A stretch of 64,000 nt of DNA from Pagrus major. Its lineage: Eukaryota; Chordata; Actinopteri; Spariformes; Sparidae. Both the position numbers and the translations under genes were made by a program. Shown piece by piece: positions 25,635-38,684 of this stretch; position 1 is the first letter of the stretch; each line of letters starts with the position of its first letter. The notes under the pieces are model-generated. The model searched no databases. It saw nothing but the letters and a program-made list of their open reading frames with translations, and was not told the DNA's origin. The stretch is taken from the NCBI RefSeq assembly GCF_040436345.1, contig NC_133219.1, positions 19,304,958 through 19,368,957 on the forward strand, given 5' to 3'.

Positions 25635-25804
25635 TTAAAAGGTCCACTTACTAAAAAGGCTGATTTTCGACTCTAATCCCCAACTCGTCAAATACTGACG
25701 CTTTGGGATGGCGACCAACCCGACCTACAATCCCAAAGTGTCAGTATTTGACGAGTTGGGAATGAGACTTGAAAATCAAAATCTTACAAAGTGGACCTTT
25801 AAAA
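25635..25804. mobile_element. Hairpin MITE, family B copy 2
   Basis: Outer ends TTAAAAGGTCCAC / GTGGACCTTTTAAAA are inverted. The inner arms (25680-25708 and 25731-25759) pair at 28 of 29 positions around a 22-base loop, so the transcript or single strand can form a long hairpin. Relative of 5157-5350. No coding capacity. Confidence 0.75.
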
Positions 25805-27156
25805 GTAAAGAAAACATGAAGATTCAATGTAGAATGCTGCAGTTTTAAGTGACAGTCTCATTAATGATCACAGCCTGTAGCTACAGCCTGAAAGCTTAAG
25901 ATATGAAGTGTTGATTAAACGTAGCCGACATTTTGAAATAACAGAAACAAACTTTCAGAACCCAATTTGTGACTCTGGGTCAGCGTTTCAATCCAACTTG
26001 AATACAACCCCCATCCTCTCAGGCCTACAGGTGGAGGTGTTTGATTCTCAAAACATTCAGTGGCGTAATCTGCTAATGTTGCGTTCAAACAACACAACAC
26101 ATGTGACAAAAAGGCCAAGCTACGAAAGTTAAGGTTCACTCAACCTCAATTATGTAGTCTCACGCCCGTCACACTTTTCAAGCTTCATGTCGCCGGCTTC
26201 TGTTGAAAAAGACTTGAGTGACTGGGAATTTTGAGACACCAGTAGTCTAAAGACTTTAATTTACCGGTTAAGACTCTCTCCTTCTCAGTGCGGTTAACTC
26301 TGAATGAAATCACAGTTCAGGTGGGCTGTCTGGTCCATGACTGCAGGCCTTGGCCAGAAAACAGGTGAGACAAAAATAACACAAATTACAACTGAATGTG
26401 TGTGTGTGTGTGTTGTTGGCTCCCTCCATCTGTCTGTGCCACCAGGGGTTCATGTCACCTCAGAGTTGCTGAGGTGTGACGGCCTCGACAGCATACATGT
26501 TTGTGTGTGAGTGTGTGTGAGTGTGTGTGTGTGTGTGTGTTTCCCCGCTAAGCTGGAGTCACTGTGAACCTTCACCCTGACAGAGCGAGCGGCTGCCAGG
26601 CTGATGAACTGCTACCCAAAGGTTTTGCAAACACAGTTAACACTGACCTCCTGAGTGCACGGCCTCCCACCAGCTCTTTAAACACCGACCTCCCTTCATA
26701 ATATAAACCAGGCTAGAAACCATCGCTCCAAGGCCACAATGAAGACGCGCTCTGATGTAATCAATGTTACACTTACTTTGACTTTGTAAAATGTGAGTGC
26801 TGATACATGTCAGTTATAATAAGTTGAGTTTGTCTTGCACTTTTGTGATTTGTATGTTTCTTGTGTTTAATGGTTAGTTGAATGCCCTCACAGAGAGTGG
26901 ACTGTTAGCGTTGGTTGAGGAAATCAGATGCTATCAGTGCAAACGTTGTGATAATGCATTTTTATTTTCCAACCACATTCTTCGCCTATATCTTTAGAAG
27001 AATGATATAAACTTGAGAAAACGTTTTCATGTCTCTGCAAGATAGTTGGCTGTACTGTAACACCCACATGTTGTCAACTGAAATCAGTGGCTGCACAACA
27101 TAGAAAATCTGTTTACTGTAAAGAAAACATAAGCAGTAATGTGTAATTGTTTGCCC
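25805..27156. other. Non-coding with short TG tracts
   Basis: TG tracts at about 26398-26412 and 26503-26541. No exon recognised. Confidence 0.45.
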
Positions 27157-27879
27157 TTAAAGGTATCATTTGTAGTATATGGCCAGAATTCGAAGGTAGC
27201 TCCAAAAACACAGTGAGCAGCATATCACCAGAATAACTGACAACTGCTGCTCTTTGCTAGCTGTCATTGACTGTAGCTGCTAACTACCATTAGTGAATTA
27301 GCTCATAGCTCAGTTAGCTGTGGAGTCAGTGGCCCAGGAGTTTGTCTGAGACCTCAGATCACAGGGGGAGTCAACACGGACAACGGGGAACAGCTCAACT
27401 GGAGCCTTCGAAACCGACAGAGGTCAGTATGACAACAGGGGACAAGGTATGGAGGTGATTTACAGCAGCTCTGATTAAGACTATGACTTCAGGTACGACA
27501 AGACACAGCAGAGAAAATGGAATGTAGTGCTACGGTCGTATTTTTCTGCTTAGTGAGCAAAATATGAGTATTTCATTTCTTGACAGTTTGTAAGTTAATT
27601 ATGTTCATTTCTTATGCTAACAGCTGGTATATATCTCCCAGCTGAAACTATGAGGGCTATCGGGCTATCGCCTCTTGCCTGTATAAAGTGGTATTTCCAG
27701 ACAGGACAGGCTGGGCTATCTGGTTAGCATGCCAACTTCATTAGACATCTCCACAACACAGTACATAGATGTCTTTGACATAACATCAACACTTTTGTTC
27801 CTTCACACTGTTGTGTTGTTAATGTTAGTTCATTTTTGAGAAGACAATTCTGGCCATATCTTACAAATTGCTCCTTCAA
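27157..27879. mobile_element. Non-autonomous DNA element with GGCCAGAATT inverted ends (family C)
   Basis: Left end TTAAAGGTATCATTTGTAGTATATGG followed by CCAGAATT. The right end is its reverse complement with a few changes (AATTCTGGCCATATC then TTACAAATTGCTCCTT). About 720 bp, rich in GCTAGC/TAGCTG steps, no transposase frame. Confidence 0.65.
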
Positions 27880-28811
27880 TCAACTAAAACATGCACGTGT
27901 AAGTCAAAAGGGTAGATTTTTGTACATTTTGATGAACAAAAAAGGAGATTTAAAGTATCGCCAGATGATACGGCCTTGATGAATAAATAATATTGCAAAA
28001 TTTTAAGGCTATATCGCAATAAACAATATTTGAAATCTCCTCAAAAGCACAAAATCAAATATCACAATATTTTTGACCAAAATATCTCTATATCGATAGT
28101 TAGACAATAGACTACTGTTGGTACTTTCACAAATATTAACACAATGAGGTTAAGACATATAATACAACAAGTAGAACAGTCTGGTAAGTTCAGACATTTC
28201 CTCACTTTACTGTAATTCAGCCTTTAAAACTGGGAAAAGACAACACTTATGCCATCTCACGATGTAACGATATCATGGTCACATGGATAAAAATAAACTC
28301 CTGTTGATGATGTTACTGATATGAGTCTTCGTTTCATGCCTGCAGTAGTTTCTGCGAGAGTCAAATGATGAGTGTCTCACTCTGGAACAGAGCTGTAGAG
28401 TAACGGATGAGGTCGCACACTGATAAAACTCTGTCAGGAAGCTGTCGTACAAATGACACTTAAAAGTTTTGATTGTCGGAAGTCATCTGAATATGAATAT
28501 CTCTTGTAAGTGCATTGCACGAGTTTGTGTGTGTGTGTGTCTAGGAGTGTGTTTGAGACGTTAATGGGCTCATTGGCTGCCCTGTTAGACCTGAGGACCG
28601 TTCAGTGGAGCGAACCGACTGTTGCCGCCTGCTGCTTTTTTATGTCGGCATGTAGGAATGTGCAGGTGTCTCAGAGATATTGTTAGTCACACACTCAGCT
28701 GCACACACACACGGACAGTCATGGTTTCTTACACACAAATATAAGCATGCGCACGCTGCCAGTTCGGCATATTTTGTGAATTTGAGAGAGCGAGTGAGAA
28801 ATGTGTGTGTT

Positions 28812-28842
<31 letters not shown>

Positions 28843-31800
28843 CCCGGTTCAGTGCGCTTCAGAGGACGTATGCACTCTGCTCATAAATAAAGGCCATGCA
28901 TTATTCAGGACTGCTCCTCCAGCTAATGCCCCTTAATGTGCCCAAACAGCCATAATGTACTCTGCTACCAAGGTGGCAGAGACCCCCTTAACACACACAC
29001 ACACATACATAGACACACACACAGACGTCAAACCTCCGCCCCTAGATTTGACACAATGTCTTTGTCAGTGTCGCACTCAGGCTCTTATCTGGCTCTCAAA
29101 TCGCCCCATGTTCCTAATTTTCTAAAAAATCCATTTGACTTTTGATCCAAATTGCTCTTACTCACGCTGTCTCGCCATGTTTCCATCGAACTTTGCTCAA
29201 TTTGCCCTTAATTCTCCGTCATCACTGTCTCCATCTCCCACTCCCCTCCCATACATCTCCTCACTCAGTCTCTCTCGCTTTGTTTTTTGAACTGAAAATA
29301 TGTCTGAGTTCAGTTTTGAAAGCCCTACTGTTCTTCCTCTCTTTATGGCCCCTGGATGCAAGCTTTCAGCAGAATTAGGATTTTGTCCAAATGAGGATTT
29401 GTAGCTGTGAAGCTCCGGCGCTGAAGCTTCCTAAGTCCATAATCTTAATCAGTTTTTAGGAAAATTAAACTGATTCCATCCAGAGGTAAACAGGAAACAG
29501 TTTGGAGCAAGAAAAGCCCCTGAAAAACATAAAATCGGTTTCAGGTGAAGTGTTTATCGCTGCCGCTTTGCTTGTCTGCATCTTATCGACAGTGTTTTAT
29601 GTTCTAATCACTTTGTAATTGATTCAAGTGTTCACTGTCTGTGGTTTTAATTGCTTTAGTGGTTTGTGATCCTCTTTTGTTTTGGTCTTTGTGCAGCACT
29701 TTAACTCTTCTGAAGTGTAATATAACTCAAGTTTACCATTTTTATTTGCTATAAGGAATAATGCATGTATGAGGCATTCGATTTCCTCGCAGGAGACACT
29801 TAGAGGCTGCTTTTCAACCCAATCCCCAGAATAAATGTTGGCAATGTATGTTTCTACCAACCATGGATATGTTGCAACTTTCTTTTCGCAACTTCTTTTC
29901 GTTGTGCTTATGGTTTTGTTAAGGTTCATTCATGCTCCGTTTACATACGAAAATAGATACGCCCGTTTCAAACGATATAACCGCCACTGCCCACATACTT
30001 CCAATGCGTCCTTCATGTTGGTATGGATATTAAGCAATGCAACCACTGGAGAGTGCCGCTCAGAGTCAAAAAGGTCGCGAGCAGTCTACTTCGGGAGAAC
30101 GCCTGGTTTGCCGTACCCAGGAATACGCCAGAAAATGTTAGAAGGTAGTTATAGAAGCAGCCATTGTATGAGTTAAATGTATCTTGGTGATATTCGTTTC
30201 TTCACTCCCACGGCAACCGTTGGATTATTTGGCGGACACCCACCAGTGATGTCATATTATTGTGTATAGTTTTCTGGCTTTCTTTGATCACTCTAAAGAA
30301 TAGCTTTTGAAAAAAATGTTAGTCAGAGACAGTTTGGATGTTTTGGCAAAATACTTTACCTACCGTGCTGAACAATTCTTTAAGACTGTGAAATCTGATT
30401 GTCCAGTTGAATCAAAAAGATTTTAAATGATCCATATTAGCCATAGATCGTCTCTGTTTTTATTTTTGTTGATGTCTTTCAGGCTACGTGCTCAATATTT
30501 TGTCTATTTGTTCGGTGTGGGCAGTGCGGCGGCCTCATTTTTGATGGATTTTCTCTTGGAGTTTGAGTTTCTGTGGGTCTGACCTTTAGTCACTGCTCAT
30601 TATAACTGTCCTCTTCTTCTTCTACTTACCAAATACTCACTGCCTGTGAACCAGGTGATTTTTTTGAGGAAGCAATGTCATGTATTTCAGTGTGACAGTA
30701 TCATAGATTGAACATTATAAAACAGCATTTATTCACGAGCGGTTCACGGATGATTACACAGTAATTTAACGTGATCTCTTTGTTTACGAGACGCGCCGCA
30801 TCTTGGTGTAACATTAACCTCTCACATGACACTGATTGCTCACAGTTTGTTTTGAGACACACAAAACACGCCCCCCCATTCAACACACACACACACACAC
30901 ACACACACACCAGACAATGCCTCCATTCATCCCTTTGCTCTCTCCGTCTCTTCTCTCTCTCTTTCTGTCTCCTCCTCTGCTCACATCAGCTCTTTATAAA
31001 CACGGTGAAGGTCAAAACCACAAAGCGCATCACGTCTGTCCCTTTGCAGCCACTCTGACCTGAATCTGCTCCGGTTGTTTCTTCTTTTTACGTCTGTTTG
31101 AATACATCAGACGCTCCAGAGTAGAGGGTTTTTTTGTCATGGTGCAGACTCACTTATAACCACTTAGTCATGTGGGAGTGTCATGATAAGTCGTGCTGCT
31201 TTGTTTTAGCTGCCGTTTGTTCACAGTTTGGCTAAATCATGCTGTGGACATAGTTTTTGTGGATTAGTTTGTTTTGTATTGTTAGAAGGGAAGCATTCAA
31301 TCAAACGCAACAAAATGTCAAGGATAATACAAAGAAATCAGGCTTTTTTCCATCTTGGTCTTTGCAACAAGTCCTCCAAATTATAAGACAAAATAGTTTG
31401 CAAATGATAAATTCTCCAAATTCGTTGCAAATTACTGTTCTATGATGTGACAACGCCAAACTGTTTCACTGTTGCGTTTGGTTCGCCGACTACGGTTACG
31501 TTCCCCTTTTTTCCGCTTAAAAAAACAACTATTAAATATTTGTGTCACACAGGACTCAAACTCTGGTTGCCTGGATCAAAGTTTTATGAATGAACCACCC
31601 AAACAACACCCCAAACCCTCCTCCCACCGTGAACTTTCTGGCTGTTTAGATTACGTTCATCCTCGACTCCTGTCACTATCGCCCCCTACTGGTGCTACAT
31701 CTTTATCCACAAGTGTACTTTTAACGTTGTCCTCCATAACCCTCTGCGTCCTGGATAGGTATCTAAACCAAGTATCTAAAAAAGTCTTGCCATTTGATAC

Positions 31801-32081
31801 CAAATTTCAATACCTAAGGAGTTCATCTCATCAGCGTCAGTGAGCCAATGAGCATGCAGCAAGATGTAATACTGCTTGTGATTGGCTGTCTTGAGGCAGG
31901 AAAAACACTAGGTTAAACCCAGAGACGGGGCTCACCACATGTATGTGTAATGTATCCTTCAGGAACTGTTAGCGAAGTCAAGGTTTCAGTACTGATATTG
32001 ATTTTTTTTTAACAATACCCAGGCCTGGGTAGAAGACTTTCTACATCATGGTTACAATAATAACCACTTGGTTAAAGGTGC
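27880..32081. other. Non-coding stretch with microsatellites and a SINE-like piece
   Basis: No exon supported. TG tract at about 28803-28843 and AC tract at about 30883-30911. Unique-looking block at 28555-28640 and 28890-28945 (ATTATTCAGGACTGCTCC, AGCTAATGCCCCTTAATG). At 31540-31745, a possible tRNA-like box B in reverse (GGACTCAAACT) starts a SINE-like segment. Confidence 0.4.
31455..31745 (-). repeat. Possible tRNA-derived SINE, minus orientation
   Basis: Read on the minus strand, CCAGGCAACCAGAGTTTGAGTCCTG resembles the T-arm half of a tRNA with a box B, followed by non-coding body sequence. Boundaries are approximate and the assignment is tentative. Confidence 0.3.
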
Positions 32082-32444
32082 AGTTTGTAGGCTTGGGGAA
32101 GTAATTTTAATCAGAAGAGAAAGATCTTCTTTGACTGATTCTTTTATGCCTAAAAAAAACTAAATAAACAAACTCGTGACTGAGTAAACTGAATAAACAA
32201 ACTGACCTTAAAGGACAACACAATTTCATACAGTTTTACCTTGTTTATATTTGGCGGACCCTGCCACCTTTCTAGCTTCAAACAGTGTTCTTGGGACCTT
32301 ATTATCCTCTGAGAACACCTTGTTTACTCAGTTATGGAAAAAAATATATATATTTATGAGTTTGTATTTTTACCTCATTCATATTGTAAATATTAAAAGT
32401 CAGAGTTTGAATTTCCTCTCCAAAACTACATAGTGCCCCTTTAA
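32082..32444. mobile_element. TTAA-type MITE, family A copy 4 (full length)
   Basis: Starts TTAAAGGTGCAGTTTGTAGG and ends AAACTACATAGTGCCCCTTTAA. Interior GACCTTAAAGGACAACACAAT, CCTGCCACCTTTCTAGCTTC, CCTCTGAGAACA. Same orientation as copy 3. Terminal TTAA on both sides. Confidence 0.88.
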
Positions 32445-33817
32445 GATTAAGCAATGATCGTGATAATGATTAAAGAAACCACAGTTGCCTGTTGGCAGGA
32501 AACACTAAACAGTCTGATGTTTTCTTCACACATACAACTACTGCGACCTCCTCCTCTCTGTTGACTTTGTGACTCTACAATAACGTCACCCAACGTCCTA
32601 CTTTGTTGCGGACAAGAGTCTCAATTACTTACTAATAAGAGCCACTAGTGGACTTAGTAGCTTAAATTTAAATATTTATATTTGGGAGCATAAAGCTGAA
32701 ACAACTGATGCTGTTGTTTATCTTGGGAGGACAGTCTTGTTTTTTTGATGCACAGAGAGTAAGAATAGATGCGTCTGGGCGACATCATACAACCAATAAC
32801 CCAATGAAATGAAAACCTTAATGATAATAAATGATCACTTTCACAATCTTAAAAATGACGTCCAATTTAAGCAAAATAAGTGTTCACTGCCATATAAGCC
32901 AAACTTTAACCTTCTTCTAAAACAATGCTGCTTGATTAATTTCTAAAAATAACTAAAGAAACGTAAGTAAAGAAACACATGCTCATGTTCAAGTCATCAA
33001 AACCAGTTCCTGTCTGATGAGCATGAGTCCCCCCAGCTCTACTAAAAGTGGTCTTTGAGCTCTTTCATTAGATTTCAGAGCTCCCTTCCTAAAACATTCC
33101 TCCTCTGCTTTCACTTCCCTCATAACTCACTCTGCCTCTGAATCTGTACACACCCGCCGCATGCTTGAATGCACACACAAAAGAGACCTCGTCAACTTAA
33201 TCTACACACATGAATGAGCCCATACTTTCCCCACGTGTCAGCATTTGTGCCTAAAAAGCCAGCAGCTCATAGTGTACCTCTACGTCTTTACTTTGCTGTC
33301 TCACAGGGGAGGAATAAACAAACAAGCCTCCAAAAACGTGTGATAAAACACTTCCAAAGAGGGAGGGTAGATGAGGTTAACTCTGCACACCGATACTGTA
33401 CAGGTACAGTCACCCTGCATAGCATGAAGTGGGACTTTTGTGTAAATATTGGCTGTGACGTACAGATTGTAGTGGTTTCTCAGATTCAGTGCTATAATAA
33501 AAGAAGAGTGAATAGAAGAGATAAAAAAAGAGGTCTTACCTGAATGATATTTTCCCCAAATCTATCTTTATAGCACCCTCTTCTTCTTCTTCTTCTTATC
33601 TTCACCTTCCTTTCTTCCTTCCTTCCTTCCTCTAGTCACTTTTGCTTCAGCTCCACGCGCGTCACTGAAGAGGTGTGTGTCGAGTGTCTGAGCGTGTGTG
33701 TGTGTGGTGCGGTATGTGTGTGAGAGAGAGCTGGTATGAGAGCGACTCTGCTTTGTGCTGCCGACCTCGGTGAGCGTGTTGTTGCAACTGACTGAGTGAC
33801 TGGGAGAGAGGGAGGGA
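32445..33817. other. Non-coding, nothing supported
   Basis: No exon recognised. CTTCTTCTT and CCTT simple runs at 33580-33635 lead into the microsatellite cluster. Confidence 0.45.
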
Positions 33818-33818
<1 letters not shown>

Positions 33819-33893
<75 letters not shown>

Positions 33894-33912
33894 GAGAGAG
33901 AGAGAGAGAGAG
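33819..33912. repeat. Compound (TG)20(AG)n microsatellite
   Basis: TG tract 33819-33858 followed without gap by AG tract to 33912 with one interruption. Confidence 0.95.
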
Positions 33913-34564
33913 ATTAATTCACATACAAACACATCTCTGCCTCAGGGAAACACCCCTCTCCTCCTTCCTCCCTTTTTTTTCACCCTTCTTGTCTTTTTAT
34001 TCCTCTCACATCAGGTCTTTTCTTTCATCTGATCACCTTGAAGGACTCATGGAGCAAAACCTCTCCACTCCTCCTCCTCATCCTCTGCTCTCAGCTGATC
34101 CTCCTGCTTCATTCTCGGTTTTTAACCTTCTCTTTTGTTTTCGCTCCTCTTCATGGTCTTCCCTTCAGTTTGCTGTTGAGAGTCCCCAGAATCATAAATA
34201 AGTTACAGAGAGCTGGCACCAAACTACACAAAGGCAACAAACAAGCCAAATATCTGTGATGGGCTTCTCTCTGTGAGCTGCTGGCTTTTTGTTTGACTTC
34301 ACATCAGTAAAAATATTTCCATGTTTTTACTGCCTTTGTATCTACAAAGACCTTTAATTGAATAGCGAGGCAGTAGGTGGAGAGAGAGAGAAAGGAATGC
34401 TTTCACTTTTCAAATCATTTCAAGGACAGACTTGACTGCTTATTAATGCTTGTTGAGTGTAACTTAACAGCACTTGCCTAAAGTTTTTGGTGAATGTCAT
34501 GATGTTTCGTGTCAGAGAACCATCACATGAATAGTGCAAATGAGCTAAAGTAAGTTTTCTAGAT
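33913..34564. other. Non-coding, CT-rich, nothing supported
   Basis: Pyrimidine-rich from 33950 to 34150. No domain in any frame. Confidence 0.4.
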
Positions 34565-34854
34565 TTAAAGGTGCACTGTGTAGTTTTGGGGGAGAAATTT
34601 CAGAAGAGAAAGATCTTCATTAACTGATTTTTTATACCTAAACAAACGAAAACTTCATTTTCATAACTGAATAAACAGAATAAACAACCCTGCCACCTTT
34701 CTAGCTTCAGTTATTGTCCTCTGAGAACAGCTTGTTTATTCAGTTGTGGAAGGGATAAATATTTCGAGAGTTTGTATTATTACCTTGTTAATTTTATAAA
34801 TACTACAATTCTGAGTTTGAGTTTCCTCTCCAAAACTACACACTGCCCCTTTAA
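34565..34854. mobile_element. TTAA-type MITE, family A copy 5
   Basis: Starts TTAAAGGTGCACTGTGTAG and ends AAACTACACACTGCCCCTTTAA. Internally shorter than copies 3 and 4, the AGGACAACACAATTTC block being deleted. Same orientation as those copies. Confidence 0.85.
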
Positions 34855-35700
34855 AGGTCTAAACTCAATCATACACTTATGTGACTCTTTTCCTTTCTTT
34901 GTATAACAACATGACTCTGAGGACTCAATCCGAGACAAAAAAGACTCAGTAAAAACTAGATTCTTACACACCATTTGCCAAATTTGCCGTCCAAATCAAT
35001 ACCTGAACATCTCACGATAAAAGAATGGAGGGCAGAGAAAGCCGCTGACCGCCTGAATGAACACTGACAGGTAATAGAAAAAGACAGCAATCAGTTTAAC
35101 CTTGAGGAGACCCCTCCTCAGTTTTGTGTAAGCCCATCACAGCGATTACAGAATTTAGCTTTAGCCTGCTAATCTGCTCTAGATCCACATTAAACTGCTC
35201 CTCAGGAGGCGGCGCAGAGGGGGTGTTTTTGTATGTGTGCAGTCATACGCAGGCCACTCTCCTGGAGTATTTGGACTCTTTTGTTTTGGCTCTGTACTGC
35301 AGCACATTGGGTTTGAAATGAAGTTACATCTATGAGGTTAAAATACTCGACTTTCAGCTTTAATCCGAGGGTGTTTACATCCACATCTGGGGATTGTAAC
35401 CCTTTTTATACATAACATCCCCAAGGGTGAAGGAGGGCTCTGAGTCCTACTGTTCACCAAATATGGATGTAAACAACCTCAAACACCCGGAAAGCTTAAA
35501 ATTAGTACTTTGACCTCATATTCAACCCTTTCTCCTAACAATTTGTTTCATATACAACTAATTCCACAAATACCATTGAGCTTATGTTTGTATCACCATA
35601 ACAGGGAATTCATATCAAACATATCTGCATCTTTCTCCCCTACAGTATCTGCAGCATGGTTATTTTATGATGGTTATGTTAAGTAATCACAAAGCGCTTT
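34855..35700. other. Non-coding, nothing supported
   Basis: Imperfect inverted similarity between 35330-35400 (TTACATCCACATCTGGGG) and 35460-35520 (GATGTAAACAACC), perhaps an old element. No exon. Confidence 0.4.
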
Positions 35701-36300
35701 TTAAAGGATAAGTCCGGTGTAATTCTATATTTTTAATAAATCTCTTTATGATCGGTTGGCCCCATGATCGGAGCATCCTTGAAATATATAAAACTGGAAA
35801 TACTTATATTTTTAAGAAGGTAAATGTTTTCTTTAAACAGTCATTCATTGATGTTTGTGGCACAAAATTTACTCAAATGGGACTATTTTTCAGCGGCAGA
35901 TGAATCCACATTTGGTGCTCCAGTGAGTATTTCCTCCTGTGGAACTGAGTCAAAATAAACTTCAATGTTTGTGTTCAGTCAGTTTTCGTAGCGGCCAGAC
36001 TGTGATATTACATCGTCACATGATGCACTGTGGCCCAAAAGACTTTTCCCCATAAGCTTACATTGTGAAAGAAGCATCCGTAAAACGGTGGATACATTTT
36101 TTTTGAGCTTCACAACCCCAGCGAAATAACTCATTTCAAGGTCATAACTGGAGCCATTCGGTCCAATAACATTTGGAAAGTCTAGAGGAGCTGCACAAAC
36201 CTCCAAATAACCAAAAACCATGTGGAAAACATGATGGAGACATGGCATGGAGCCACTGTGGTAAACTCACTGAGTCTGTTTCCACTGGATCACCTCTGGC
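35701..36300. mobile_element. Dispersed repeat, family F copy 1 (ends unclear)
   Basis: Starts TTAAAGGATAAGTCCGGTG. Around 35890-35960, GCAGATGAATCCACATTTGG and CTCCAGTGAGTATTTCC match a second copy at 48370-48766. The right end cannot be fixed. Confidence 0.4.
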
Positions 36301-36545
36301 AAGTGTAAAAACTTTTTTTTTCGGAATATCTGGCTTTTACATTTAATTTTTTTTATGTGCAAATCAAATTTTAAATTTTACTAAAAACATGGGGACTGAA
36401 ACACACTTCTTGTTTCATTTGATTTAAAAACTGATGATCTCTGAGTACAGAGCCAAAACAATAGGAAACATGTCAGTGTCATAATACCTACAGACTTTAA
36501 GTGTATATTTGTGTGGTGCATGTCAAAACGTATGTTGGTAGGTGG

Positions 36546-36548
<3 letters not shown>
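36301..36548. other. AT-rich non-coding sequence
   Basis: Nothing recognised between the repeat and the TG tract. Confidence 0.4.

Positions 36549-36598
<50 letters not shown>
36549..36598. repeat. (GT)25 microsatellite
   Basis: Uninterrupted 50-bp GT tract. Confidence 0.95.
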
Positions 36599-36599
<1 letters not shown>

Positions 36600-38370
36600 G
36601 TGGGGGTGGGAGATGATGAGTGACCGAATTAGAAGAAGCCCCCAATCTCTCTGAACAAAGCCCCTCCACCAGCTGAAATATGGAGCGTATGAGCTTCTGT
36701 TATCATCACATTACTGTCGATGGTGGTGCCGAGGTTTGTCTTTTTTTCACTCCAAAACAAAAAGCTGACCCCCTGTTGAGTTTCTCTGCGGGGGGTACAC
36801 TCGTCGAGCCATCTTCCTCTCCCTCTGAGACCCCTGGGAGACGCTCAAACCAGCCCTCCTCCCCTCCTCGCCTCCTCCCATTTTAGTTTCCATCACTCCC
36901 ACCTTCCCCCAATCTCTCTCATCTCATTTCTCTCCCTCCGAGGCTCAAGTTAACTCTCGCTCTGATCTGCTGATCTGATCGCTTCCCCCCCTCCAAAAAA
37001 ACTATTTTCCTCTCCTTTTTGTCATCTTCTCTTTGTGTTCAGGTCTCTTTCCTGTCTCTATATCCCCCCTCCTCTCTTGCTGTCTCTCCCCCCGACCCCC
37101 ACCTGTAATCTCCCTCCTCTTATCTGTCGCCTCTTTTTACAACTTCTTGGAAAACACTACATTTCTTTCCCCTTGCCACTTTTTATTCTCTGTTGTTTTC
37201 CTCTCCTCCCAAGCAGCAAAGCGATTTGGCGCTCGCTCGGGCCTGTGAGAAGACCCAGGGGGTTGGTTGCTCTATGAGGCGACATCTCTGAATAAATAAG
37301 CATGGGTAATTTGCTCCGAACCTGCAGCCCCGTATTTTTTTTCTCTTCTTTTCACCCTCCCAGTTTAGCGAGAGGAGATAAAGACACAATAAAATGGTGG
37401 GAGATCCTCACAGAGGCTCATTATATGGTTGTCAGTGAAGTTTTCTCACAGGGCTTTGTGACAGATCGCTCAGCCCCACTCCGCTTCATCTATTCCTTTT
37501 CAGGGCAAATTATCTATATTACGTTCCAGTTTCTCCCGTGGCTGAGTATTTGGATAAAACCGGCCTCATTTAGGGAAGTAATGAACCACCAATTCTCGCT
37601 GAACTAAGGCAGATCATCAAGAACAAATTGCAAACCTTGTCGTACAGAACTAACAGCTATTAGCAGTGTCGCACCTCACGCACCCGGCCTATGAGACTCT
37701 GATAAGGATAAAGCAATTTTTAAGTAATTTGCCTTCAAAAGGAGACATTTTATGCAACGGCCTACACGCAGTGTATCCATCCACTAGTTCAATTCTGTTT
37801 CTCTATGCTAAACACACACACACACAAACACACCCTCCTCCATTCATGGCCCGGTGAGTGAGTGTGTGAGCACCAGGTCAACTGTGAACATCAGGTATTA
37901 ATAATGCAGGGCAGGAAGCAGCCCCTCCGTCTACAAAGCCGTGCACTCCGACTCTGCGTCTCCGCTCCTCATCCCACCGCTGTGAGCTACATAACTCGAC
38001 ACAGACAGGGATGAGAGCCGGAGAGGTGCGTGCAGGTGGGGAAACCGAACATGTAATGAAAAACTATGAAAAAGAAGGGAAATGAATCTGATTTTTACCT
38101 ATTCATCACATGTTGTTAATCTGCTCTTATAGGATCTCACAAAATTCTTTGGGCCAAAAAAATCACTGAATTTGCAGCAGTATTTGAGAAATGTAAGCGA
38201 AATTTGCTACAATTTTTGTGTTAATTTGTAATAAACTGCAAGTCAGCTGTAAAAGACCGTGTAATTATCACACTGATAATCAAAAAGTGTAATTATATGG
38301 GCATACACTTGAGTATTTCTTTGCAGCTAGCTTGTGAACTAGGCTATCATCAACTTTAAACTTTAAAATC
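36599..38370. other. Non-coding, CT-rich block and possible regulatory island
   Basis: Strongly pyrimidine-rich from 36840 to 37210. The following 37280-37660 is unique, mixed-composition sequence (for example CTTATTAC-poor but with ATTATATGG and CATTTAGGGAAGTAATGAACC) that could be a conserved element. No exon passes inspection. Confidence 0.35.
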
Positions 38371-38684
38371 AAAGCAACATTATGTAACTTTCTATTTCCT
38401 TCAAAATAACAACTTCAAAATCATGGTACAGTGTCTTGTAACAGGGTGAATGGTGTCTCTGTCTCGGCCACTCAGCCCCCCATCACTTGTTTCTGCACTA
38501 TGTAACTTCAGTGAGAGGGTAGGATCACAGACATAATGAGTGTTGTTTGTAGTCAGCACCTACATTACATCTGACAAATTGTTACAGACCTGGGATTTGT
38601 ATTTACGACAGTGGTGTTGCACTCAGAAACTGTGGGGGGCGCCAAATTGCACAAAATGCCAATTTCTACATAATGTTGCTTTAA
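38371..38684. mobile_element. MITE with AAAGCAACATTATGTA ends (family D)
   Basis: Left end AAAGCAACATTATGTAACTTTC and right end TTCTACATAATGTTGCTTT are inverted copies about 310 bp apart. TTTAAA flanks both sides. The interior has GCACTATGTAACTTCAGTG but no ORF. Confidence 0.65.

Noticed and set aside
33636..33932. Open frames over the TG/AG repeat
   Set aside because: Dinucleotide tracts have few stop codons. No protein signal outside the repeat.
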